From NCBI GenBank assembly GCA_900754255.1, contig CAAECI010000059.1, forward strand, positions 1 to 45,628: a stretch of DNA of 45,628 nucleotides. The letters run 5' to 3'. This DNA comes from an uncultured Succinivibrio sp. Lineage in GTDB: Bacteria; Pseudomonadota; Gammaproteobacteria; Enterobacterales; Succinivibrionaceae. Below are positions 8,313-15,572 of this stretch, piece by piece. The notes beneath the pieces were generated by a model. It did not search any database and was not told the DNA's origin. It saw nothing but the letters and a program-made list of their open reading frames with translations. Position 1 is the stretch's first letter, and each line of letters opens with the position of its first letter. The translations under genes were made by a program, and so were the position numbers.

Positions 8313-8858
8313 GTGAAAAAGACTTTAGTTATTGTTGACCACCCCCATTTTGATACATCTGTGATCACTCGTCGTTGGACCGAGGAGTTAAGAAAGTTTC
8401 CGGAGGAATTTGTAGTCCATAATCTGCAAAGCTCCTATCCGCGCGGACAAATCGATCCTGCTCTTGAGCATTCACTGATTGAGAATAACGGTACGGTAGT
8501 TTTTCAATTTCCGGTATATTGGTTCAATTGCCCGCCTTTGCTTAAACAGTGGTTTGATTTGGTGCTTACCTCAGATTGGGCTTTTGGGAAAGGATCCAAG
8601 CTTGAGAATAGAAAGATGGCTTTGGCAGTAAGTTGTGGAAGTGGAGAGAGTGATTATTCTGCGAGTGGAAAACACGGCCGCCCGATTGAGGATTATCTTC
8701 TGCCTTTAATTCATTCGTTTGAGTATTGTCATGCCTCGTATGCCGGTTGCTTCCATTTCCTCGGAGCCGCTAATCCTGAGATTGCAACCGTTGAGAATAT
8801 TGCTGCTAATGCTAAGGCATATGTGGAATTTCTGCGTTCAATCGCTCAGGCCGATTAA
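8313..8858 (+). CDS. NAD(P)H-dependent quinone reductase, flavodoxin-like fold (KefF/MdaB type)
   Basis: A 181-residue flavoprotein of the Flavodoxin_2 family, which reduces quinones or azo compounds by two electrons using NAD(P)H and FMN/FAD. It starts KKTLVIVDHPHFDTS, the flavin phosphate-binding loop, and carries FPVYWFNCPPLLKQWFD and SDWAFG, which match the KefF/MdaB pattern. The frame is open back to a TTG at 8247, but the GTG at 8313 has a GGAGG site 8 bases upstream and begins at the first beta strand. It stands alone with no Kef channel beside it, so quinone or oxidative-stress detoxification is more likely than channel control. Confidence 0.85.
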   Translation: MKKTLVIVDHPHFDTSVITRRWTEELRKFPEEFVVHNLQSSYPRGQIDPALEHSLIENNGTVVFQFPVYWFNCPPLLKQWFDLVLTSDWAFGKGSKLENRKMALAVSCGSGESDYSASGKHGRPIEDYLLPLIHSFEYCHASYAGCFHFLGAANPEIATVENIAANAKAYVEFLRSIAQAD

Positions 8859-8923
8859 ATAAGAAGCTATTTTCAGGCAGTTTGTTCCAGCTGCCGTTAA
8901 AATTCGATCTCACAGTTTTGCGC

Positions 8924-8954
8924 AAAAAGAAGGGAGCTTAAACCGCCCCCTTCT
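8924..8954 (-). terminator. Rho-independent terminator after dgoK
   Basis: On the minus strand an AGAAGGG arm pairs with CCCTTCT (8928-8934 and 8948-8954), followed by TTTTT. It ends the dgoA-dgoK transcript. Confidence 0.8.
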
Positions 8955-8983
8955 CATTTCTTTTAAATGAAGAGTCTTTGTGT

Positions 8984-9889
8984 TCAGATTAATGCTTCGG
9001 CAATGGGCTCCATACCTCCGAGGAATGCCTCGTCACCGTTTACACAGAAGGATTCGAGTCCGGCCAATTGCAGTCCCTTGGTATAGCGTGCGTTCAAGAA
9101 CGGACTGGCGATGAGGCCTATAGGACCGTCGTTTTTGGTGAATTTGAAGATCTTCTGCATGGAAGCAATCTCGGATCCAATCAGCAGGCCGGAGAGGAAT
9201 TCTCCTACATGTGAAGGTTTGATCCCACCTAAAATATTGGCGCCGCGAATTTCAAACAGACGGGGAATAATGTTATTTTCATTATAGCCGCGTTCAAGAC
9301 CTGCTTGGAAATCGGCAGATGATTCTTCCTGTTCGCCGGCGCCCAATCCTACTAATGAATATTTCATCATGATGGAATGAATCTCACCGGTCATAGCGGT
9401 ACGGAAGGAATCTACCTTCAAACCGTCACACAAAACCCACTTGCAGTGAGTACCGGGCATCAAAAATACCTTGGAGGGATGATCCTTTAAGGCACCTGCA
9501 AGCTGGACCTCTTCACCGCGGATCACGTTGTAGTTGTCGGGATCTTTGACGCAGATACCAGGCACGATACGGATCTTATAGCCTTTGGTGTGCTGTACCT
9601 CGGTCAAATGATCAGCCAGCTGGTCAAGTTTAACGGGGCAGTCTAAGTATTGAGCATCAGCCCAGCCGTTAATCGAGCCGACCATGCCGGACATGATCAC
9701 GGGCAGGGGACCGTATTTTTCCATCCATTGAGAGGTCAGGCGATCGAATGCTCCCTCGCAATCCTTACCGCGAACGGTGGTAACGCCCTCATGGGATTTC
9801 TTTTCGTCAACTATCTTTCCGTCTATATAAAGAAAAGCACGGATATTGGTTGAACCCCAATCGATAGCTATGTAATTCTTGCCAGCCAT
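8984..9889 (-). CDS. dgoK: 2-dehydro-3-deoxygalactonokinase
   Basis: DgoK phosphorylates 2-keto-3-deoxygalactonate with ATP in the DeLey-Doudoroff galactonate pathway. The 301-residue protein begins with the phosphate-binding AIDWGSTNIRAF segment (residues 8-19) and contains MSGMVGS, VPGICV, IRGEEVQLAGAL and PGTHCKWV, all typical of DgoK. It follows dgoA by 15 bp. No galactonate dehydratase, transporter or DgoR regulator lies nearby, so the substrate must come from enzymes encoded elsewhere. Confidence 0.94.
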   Translation of the reverse strand: MAGKNYIAIDWGSTNIRAFLYIDGKIVDEKKSHEGVTTVRGKDCEGAFDRLTSQWMEKYGPLPVIMSGMVGSINGWADAQYLDCPVKLDQLADHLTEVQHTKGYKIRIVPGICVKDPDNYNVIRGEEVQLAGALKDHPSKVFLMPGTHCKWVLCDGLKVDSFRTAMTGEIHSIMMKYSLVGLGAGEQEESSADFQAGLERGYNENNIIPRLFEIRGANILGGIKPSHVGEFLSGLLIGSEIASMQKIFKFTKNDGPIGLIASPFLNARYTKGLQLAGLESFCVNGDEAFLGGMEPIAEALI

Positions 9890-9904
9890 TTTTTTTCTCC
9901 TTTG

Positions 9905-10546
9905 TTAGCTAATAGATTTGACGAATTCGGCTGCGGCTTTTTCTATCTCATCAAAAGCTCCGGCCTGAGCACGTTTTTTGTTGATGATGTTGGAGCCGAT
10001 TCCTGCAGAGCAGCAACCGTTGTCCAGAAACATTTTGACGTTGCTTGCATTAACTCCGCCTACGGCCATCAGTGGAATGTGATTTATGGGACCACGAACG
10101 GCTTTTAAATAGTCAACGCCTAAATTACCGATGGGGAAAAGCTTAACTATATCTGCACCCTCATTATAAGCAGTGGCAATTTCGGAGGGAGTGAATGCAC
10201 CGGGAACGGCAACCATTCCCAAGCACTTTATGGCATGGATCACTTTGATGTCGACGTTAGGGGCTAAGGCGAAATCTGCTCCGGCGTCGTGGGCGGCCTT
10301 AGCTTGATCTACGGTCATAACGGTACCTGCTCCCACACATATTTGATCGCCCAGCTCTTTTTTGATGAGGGCAATGGATGCAGAGGTATCTTTTAGGCAA
10401 CTTTCGGAGGCTTGATCAAAGGTTATTTCAAGGCAGTGTATACCGCTTTTAACAATGCGTTTTGCCGCCTCAAGAAGATCCTGACCGTAAACCTGACGAG
10501 AGATTGAAACCAGACGGTGCTGTTTTATAAAACTCAAAGCGTCCAT
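9905..10546 (-). CDS. dgoA: 2-dehydro-3-deoxy-6-phosphogalactonate aldolase
   Basis: A class I aldolase of the KDPG/KDPGal family that cleaves 2-keto-3-deoxy-6-phosphogalactonate to pyruvate and glyceraldehyde 3-phosphate. The catalytic E40 (CLEITF) and Schiff-base K135 (IVKLFP) are present, with GAGTVMT and GGVNASN phosphate-site loops. Length is 213 residues. Pairing with dgoK makes DgoA more likely than Eda. A TATAAT box at 10602-10607 on this strand gives a plausible promoter. Confidence 0.92.
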   Translation of the reverse strand: MDALSFIKQHRLVSISRQVYGQDLLEAAKRIVKSGIHCLEITFDQASESCLKDTSASIALIKKELGDQICVGAGTVMTVDQAKAAHDAGADFALAPNVDIKVIHAIKCLGMVAVPGAFTPSEIATAYNEGADIVKLFPIGNLGVDYLKAVRGPINHIPLMAVGGVNASNVKMFLDNGCCSAGIGSNIINKKRAQAGAFDEIEKAAAEFVKSIS

Positions 10547-10601
10547 TTGACACGTCCTTTGTATCTAATATATTGGATTAAAACTCCATAATGCTGTACA
10601 T

Positions 10602-10661
10602 ATTATAGAGCAATTGTGTATTTCAGCGCATAGTCATCTGCTCTCTTTTATAAATAGATGA
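10602..10661 (-). promoter_or_regulatory. dgoA-dgoK promoter with upstream inverted repeat
   Basis: On the minus strand a perfect TATAAT lies at 10607-10602, about 55 bp before dgoA. The -35 region is poor. An inverted repeat, TCATCT (10634-10639) and AGATGA (10656-10661), sits just upstream of where the -35 box should be, a position suited to an activator or repressor. Confidence 0.45.
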
Positions 10662-10724
10662 TAAATGCGTTATATAGATCACAAAAATTTCCTCAGCTTG
10701 TTAGGGAGATCCCAGGATTGAATC

Positions 10725-11999
10725 TCACAGCAGGTACTCAAGCTCCGTCATTGTCCGCTGTAAAGCGCCTTGCCCAGAACGTAGAACCTCGTTGGCATTC
10801 TGTCCAGCTTTTTGACAAAGCTTATGATCTGAGAGCAGCTTTATGCACAGCTTTTTGAGCTCGTCCTCACTTTTAACCGCAAAGGCTCCGCCCGCATCAA
10901 TAAGGCGAGCATATTCGCTTTTAAAGTTGTGATAATCGGGACCTGTTACGGACGGCAGAGCGTGGCAGGCCGGCTCGAGAGGATTATGCCCACCTGTCTC
11001 TGTAAAAGAGCCTCCCATGAAAACCAAGTCGCACATTCCGAAATACAGCGCAATTTCACCCACGGTATTTCCAACCAATATTCCCCCTGAAAATTTTACA
11101 GTGTTGTCCTTTTCGTTTTTTATTACGTAGGATAATTTATGTGCTTGAAGATATTTTTCTGCCAACTCTGCCCCCTGCCTGTGACGCGGAACCAAAATGA
11201 GCGAAAGATTTGGCAGAACACGCTGCATATCTGCAAAGCACTGCAACATCAGAGTTTCCTCGCCACTGTGGGTTGAGATCGCACCGAGGGCGGGGCCTTT
11301 AAAATGTTCTTTGATCTCAAGCCCGTGCTTGAAACGTTTACCGTCAGGCTTCAAATCATATTTGAGATTTCCGCTGATCCTTATATTTTCAGGGGCAATC
11401 CCAATCCTTATATAACGCTCCCGATCGGCTTCACTGGCACAGAGCACCAAAGTCAGCTTTGAAGAAATAAGATCCTCGATCGTATTTTTATATTTTAAAT
11501 AGGCAAGGCAATTTTTTTCTTGCATGCGTGCATTTACAAGTATGCATTTACATGAGTTTTTTTGAGCCTGAACAAACTTTTCCGGCCACAGCTCAGTATC
11601 GGCAGTGATGATCATGCGCGGCCGCAGTTTTGCAAAAAAGCTTCTTATACAGAAATAATTATCCAAGGGGGAGAAGCATACGGTTATGTCTTTAAGTCCT
11701 TTTAGGGATCCTGCACCAGTAGTTGTCATAGTAGTTGCGACGACGTTGATTTCAGGATGGCGTTCTTTAAAGGATCTGATAAGAGGCTTGATGGCATTTG
11801 CCTCTCCCATAGAAGCTGCATGAAAAACTACGCAACCCTGCGGAAAGTAAGGCAGGTTTAAGCCCAAAAGCTGCCAAAATCCTTTACCGTAATGAGGATC
11901 CCGTCGGCGGTGATAAGCAAGATAACAGGCCCCCGGAACAACCAACAGGGAGGTTAATATACGGTATAAGAATAAGAGGACGGCCGATTTAAATCGCAT
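10725..11999 (-). CDS. waaA: 3-deoxy-D-manno-octulosonic acid transferase
   Basis: WaaA adds Kdo from CMP-Kdo to the lipid IVA precursor at the cytoplasmic face of the inner membrane, the first step of lipopolysaccharide core assembly. The 424-residue protein has an N-terminal membrane segment (residues 6-26, LLFLYRILTSLLVVP region), the HAASMGEANAI motif with the catalytic Glu, and the C-terminal GGSFTETGGHNPLEPA donor-binding motif. Its start overlaps the end of waaF by 11 bp, so the two are coupled. With kdkA present, it probably adds a single Kdo; the sequence alone does not prove this. Confidence 0.96.
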   Translation of the reverse strand: MRFKSAVLLFLYRILTSLLVVPGACYLAYHRRRDPHYGKGFWQLLGLNLPYFPQGCVVFHAASMGEANAIKPLIRSFKERHPEINVVATTMTTTGAGSLKGLKDITVCFSPLDNYFCIRSFFAKLRPRMIITADTELWPEKFVQAQKNSCKCILVNARMQEKNCLAYLKYKNTIEDLISSKLTLVLCASEADRERYIRIGIAPENIRISGNLKYDLKPDGKRFKHGLEIKEHFKGPALGAISTHSGEETLMLQCFADMQRVLPNLSLILVPRHRQGAELAEKYLQAHKLSYVIKNEKDNTVKFSGGILVGNTVGEIALYFGMCDLVFMGGSFTETGGHNPLEPACHALPSVTGPDYHNFKSEYARLIDAGGAFAVKSEDELKKLCIKLLSDHKLCQKAGQNANEVLRSGQGALQRTMTELEYLL

Positions 12000-13026
12000 G
12001 GATGAGTTCCTTTAATTTTTCAATGACCTTTTGCGGTTGTATTTTTTTCAAGCATGAATAGGTCCCGTATTTACAGGTACGTTTAAAGCAAGGATGGCAG
12101 CTCTCATCTGATTCTATACAAACGGCGATCTTAGAAAGCGGAGGAGTGTAAACGGTGGAGGTCGAACCGAAAATATCAATCTGCGGTACGGAAGCAGCGG
12201 CACAGGTATGCATAAGACCGGAGTCATTACATACAGCGGCTTTGCAGAAGGCTGTCAGATCCAAGGCTTCCTCAATGGAGGTTTGTCCTGCAACATCATG
12301 GAAAAACGGGAGATCTTCATTGCAACTTAGATGTTGCTTTATGGCCTCAACGGTTTTGCCATCCTGTTTGGTCCCCAAGGCTAAAACGGCACCGCCATGT
12401 GAAATCCACCAGTGACTTACCTCTGCGAAATACTCGACAGGCCACAGCTTGGCGGGACCGTAATTGGCCCCGCACCCTAAGGCCATTAAAGGTCTGGATG
12501 ATTTTATTCCCAGTCTGTTTAGCAATTTGTCAGAGGGCGCTTGCACTGTAAGTGCCGGATAATCAAATTCGGGAAGATCGGCAGAATTCTTCACTTTATC
12601 CTTGGGAAAAGCCAAAGCCACATATCTGTCAACCATACGCGGGTAATCCTGCTTATTACAGCGTATGTTGTTCAAAACGAAATAACGGCTTTCGCCTTTA
12701 AAGCCGCGTCGATCTTTTATACCTGCAAATAAGGCTATGAGCGCAGACTTCATAGAATTAGGAAGTACGAAGCAGGTGTCGTAGCCGTATTTTTTCAACC
12801 TGCGCCCCTCTAGGAAGCGTTTTTTTAAATCAAAGGAGCCGTGAGCAAAGGGATTGATAAGGATATCGTTAATTTCTTCCATGCGCTTGAGTATTGGAAG
12901 TGAATATTCCGGAGCGTATACGTCGATAATATTTCGCTCATCCTGTTTTTTCAGAACCTTCAGCAGACTTTGCATCATGACTATATCTCCTAGCCATGAA
13001 GGGGTGATCACCAATATGCGCGACAT
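11989..13026 (-). CDS. waaF: ADP-heptose--LPS heptosyltransferase II
   Basis: WaaF adds the second heptose of the inner core. The 345-residue GT9 protein shows MSRILVITPSWLGDIVM, the FVLPNSMKSALI segment, RRGFKGESRYFVLNN, a central GCGANYGPAKLWP loop and CNDSGLMHTCAAA near the C-terminus, which together favour WaaF over WaaC. The ATG at 13026 is preferred over the in-frame ATG at 13038 because a GGAG site precedes it at normal spacing. It is divergent from hldD, which makes its sugar donor. Confidence 0.94.
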   Translation of the reverse strand: MSRILVITPSWLGDIVMMQSLLKVLKKQDERNIIDVYAPEYSLPILKRMEEINDILINPFAHGSFDLKKRFLEGRRLKKYGYDTCFVLPNSMKSALIALFAGIKDRRGFKGESRYFVLNNIRCNKQDYPRMVDRYVALAFPKDKVKNSADLPEFDYPALTVQAPSDKLLNRLGIKSSRPLMALGCGANYGPAKLWPVEYFAEVSHWWISHGGAVLALGTKQDGKTVEAIKQHLSCNEDLPFFHDVAGQTSIEEALDLTAFCKAAVCNDSGLMHTCAAASVPQIDIFGSTSTVYTPPLSKIAVCIESDESCHPCFKRTCKYGTYSCLKKIQPQKVIEKLKELIHAI

Positions 13027-13158
13027 AAAAATCTCCATTTTTTTAAAGATATTTTAACCCACGACTTGTTGCCGGAATCGGACAGCTTTGTACAGGTGCT
13101 AGAATTAGACCATTGTGTAGTGTGTATAGTTTTCAGCGAATCTCGTAAGGATAAACAT

Positions 13159-14121
13159 ATGATCATAGTTACCGGCGGATGCGGCCTAATCGGTTCCAAC
13201 ATAATCAAGGCTTTGAATGATAAGGGCATAACGGATATTTTGGTGGTTGATAACCTGACTGATGGTCATAAGATCAGCAATATAGTGGATTTAGATGTAT
13301 CCGATTATATGGATAAGATTGATTTTCTTGAGCTTATTAAGAACGAGAGCTCCTTCAATGCACGTTTCGGAGCCCGTAACGTCGATGCCATATACCATGA
13401 GGGAGCTTGTTCCTCAACTACTGAATGGGACGGACGTTATGTCATGAAGAACAATTATGAATATACCGTAGCTCTCTTTGAATTCGCAACGTCTCACCGC
13501 ATTCCTTTCTTTTTTGCATCATCGGCATCCACATACGGAGACGGAAATGTTTATACCGAGGGTCGCGAGAACGAGAAGCCTCTGCATGTATACGGATATT
13601 CAAAATTTCTGTTTGATGAATATGTACGTCGCCGTTTGCCGCGCATAAGTTCTCAGGTGGTTGGACTGCGTTATTTCAATGTTTACGGTCCGCGTGAGGG
13701 GCATAAGGGCTCGATGGCATCCGTGGCTTATCATATTTACAACCAGATGAAGGACGGGGGAAATCCAAAACTGTTCGAGGGGTGTTGCGGATATCCAAAC
13801 GGCGGACAGATGCGTGATTTCGTATACGTCGGGGACGTAGCCAAGGTAAATCTTTGGTTCCTTGAGCACAACGGTCCATCAGGAATATATAACTGCGGTA
13901 CCGGTCGGGCTGAGCCTTTTTCAAATATTGCCGAGGCAGAGATAAAATTTTTCGGTCGCGGAGAGATTGAATACATCCCATTCCCGGAGCATTTGATAGG
14001 CCATTATCAGTGCTTTACACAAGCAGATCTGACTAAATTAAGAAATGCAGGGTGCGATATTGAATTTAAAACCGTGGCACAGGGCACTACCGAGTACCTA
14101 AAATGGCTGACGAAAAAATAA
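13159..14121 (+). CDS. hldD: ADP-L-glycero-D-manno-heptose-6-epimerase
   Basis: HldD converts ADP-D-glycero-D-manno-heptose into the L-glycero form used by WaaC/WaaF. The 320-residue SDR-type protein starts MIIVTGGCGLIGSNI with the NADP-binding glycine pattern, has SSASTYGDG and the catalytic YGYSK, and ends as the family does. The frame extends upstream to 13066 but the ATG at 13159 has an AAGGA site and starts at the first beta strand. Its 3' end overlaps glpG by 19 bp. Confidence 0.97.
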   Translation: MIIVTGGCGLIGSNIIKALNDKGITDILVVDNLTDGHKISNIVDLDVSDYMDKIDFLELIKNESSFNARFGARNVDAIYHEGACSSTTEWDGRYVMKNNYEYTVALFEFATSHRIPFFFASSASTYGDGNVYTEGRENEKPLHVYGYSKFLFDEYVRRRLPRISSQVVGLRYFNVYGPREGHKGSMASVAYHIYNQMKDGGNPKLFEGCCGYPNGGQMRDFVYVGDVAKVNLWFLEHNGPSGIYNCGTGRAEPFSNIAEAEIKFFGRGEIEYIPFPEHLIGHYQCFTQADLTKLRNAGCDIEFKTVAQGTTEYLKWLTKK

Positions 14122-14960
14122 AGAGCTATGCAGTTTGTGTGCTCCCTAAGGAGCGCGCATTGACCTTTGCCGATCATTTAAATGCACGCGGTATCTCCGC
14201 CTTTGCGACCATGGAAGCGGGCGGGCATTGGACGGTATACGTTGAAAAATATACGGATGTAGGCTTTGCCAAGCGTGAACTTCTTTCCTGGGCTCAAAGT
14301 CCCTTTGACGGGAGCTTTAATCAGGCCTCGTGGGCAAAGGGAGAGCGTGCGCCTGAGGAGCCGAGATTTCGTGGAATAAAATTCGGTTTGTTGCTGTGGG
14401 ATCCTTTTTCCCTAACTTCGATCATTGAAATTGTGTGTGTGCTGTTCTTCATAGGGCAATTTCTCAATGAAGATTTCATGTTGAACGTTTTTTCGCTAAA
14501 TCATGTTGCAGGTTTTGTAATACCTCAGGATCTGTACAGATTGCTAACGCCGGCATTTTTGCACTTTGGGATAATGCACATATTGTTCAATCTGGTTATG
14601 TGGGAGGCAATGGCAAGACCTGTTGAAAGATATTTAGGAAAGTCTAAGCTTTTTTGCGTTTTTATAAGCATTGCTCTCCTTTCAAATGTGCTCCAGTTTG
14701 AGTTTATACCGTATGACGGCATATTCGGCGGCCTGTCTGGGGTGGTTTACGGGGTATTGGCTTATTTCGGCATGGTGTCGCGACGTAATGACTGCCCTGC
14801 AGGCTTTGTGTTTCCGAAGGGATTGATCGCAGTAAGCGTTATATTTATAGCCTTCGGCTTTTTTACCTCAGGTACTGCCAATATATGCCATCTTGCAGGT
14901 CTGATCTTAGGCCTTATTTGGGGGCTTGTAGATCAAAGGCGCAAGAGTTTGTTTAAATAA
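14103..14960 (+). CDS. glpG: Rhomboid intramembrane serine protease GlpG
   Basis: GlpG cleaves transmembrane segments within the inner membrane. The 285-residue protein has a soluble N-terminal domain of about 90 residues, then six membrane helices. The hallmark HFGIMHILFN loop, the catalytic Ser in FGGLSGVVYG and the catalytic His in ICHLAGL are all present. It begins inside hldD (19-bp overlap, different frame) and is therefore probably coupled to it, unlike E. coli where it sits with glpE-glpR. The substrates are unknown. Confidence 0.94.
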   Translation: MADEKIKSYAVCVLPKERALTFADHLNARGISAFATMEAGGHWTVYVEKYTDVGFAKRELLSWAQSPFDGSFNQASWAKGERAPEEPRFRGIKFGLLLWDPFSLTSIIEIVCVLFFIGQFLNEDFMLNVFSLNHVAGFVIPQDLYRLLTPAFLHFGIMHILFNLVMWEAMARPVERYLGKSKLFCVFISIALLSNVLQFEFIPYDGIFGGLSGVVYGVLAYFGMVSRRNDCPAGFVFPKGLIAVSVIFIAFGFFTSGTANICHLAGLILGLIWGLVDQRRKSLFK

Positions 14961-15032
14961 CGGCATACAGAAGGCTATGCTAAGAGCCTGTTATCAACAG
15001 TACTGGTCCTGAGATAAAAACCCCAAACATAT

Positions 15033-15058
15033 CTCCTCCCGCATTTATGCGGGAGGAG
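15033..15058. terminator. Strong hairpin between convergent glpG and FliL-like genes
   Basis: A perfect 11-bp inverted repeat (CTCCTCCCGCA with TGCGGGAGGAG, TTTA loop). There is no immediate T-run on the plus strand. On the minus strand a TTTTT follows after about 15 bases. It is probably a bidirectional or Rho-assisted end. Confidence 0.6.
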
Positions 15059-15099
15059 AGTCAAGTTGGTTACGTTCGTGGATTTGTCTAGGATCACGA

Positions 15100-15552
15100 T
15101 CACTGGAACATGTAGCTTAGGAACAGTACGTCACGTACAAGATCCTGTCCGATTTTTTCCTGCATCACATTTGTAAGACGTTCACGACATTCCTGACGTA
15201 ATTTTTCCCGTCCTTCATTTGATGATATTTGTGAAAAGTCCTTAGCGCTTATCACGGATAAAATGGCATCACGCAATACCGGATTGAGCCCCACTATTAT
15301 GTCCTTGTCATTTTCATCAAAGAGCATTAGAGATATTTTGATACGAACGTAATGCAGCTTTTCATTAGGATTGGCGGATGCAAGGTTGGTGACGAAGTCC
15401 GGCTCCAGGGTGTAGTAACCTATTTCCGGTGTTTTTTTAATCTGTGTCTCATTTTCCTGCGCTGGTTCTCCATGACCTGACGCATAGGTACTTTCCGGAT
15501 AAACCGCGATCACGCACAAGGAAAGGAATAACGGTAACCAAAATCTTTGCAT
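15100..15552 (-). CDS. FliL-family protein with signal peptide, downstream of plsB
   Basis: The 150-residue protein matches the FliL family: YYTLEPDFVTNL, a HYVRIKISLMLFDE strand, and a C-terminal helix with LRQECRERLTNVMQE. FliL normally sits beside the flagellar stator, anchored by an N-terminal membrane helix. Here residues 1-25 look like a cleavable signal peptide ending TYA, giving a soluble periplasmic form. No flagellar genes are nearby; it follows plsB by 20 bp. From memory, similar stand-alone FliL-like genes near plsB occur in other gammaproteobacteria. The function is unknown, and a flagellar role should not be assumed. Confidence 0.8.
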   Translation of the reverse strand: MQRFWLPLFLSLCVIAVYPESTYASGHGEPAQENETQIKKTPEIGYYTLEPDFVTNLASANPNEKLHYVRIKISLMLFDENDKDIIVGLNPVLRDAILSVISAKDFSQISSNEGREKLRQECRERLTNVMQEKIGQDLVRDVLFLSYMFQ

Positions 15553-15572
15553 ATTAGCCTCAGGACTGTTTG

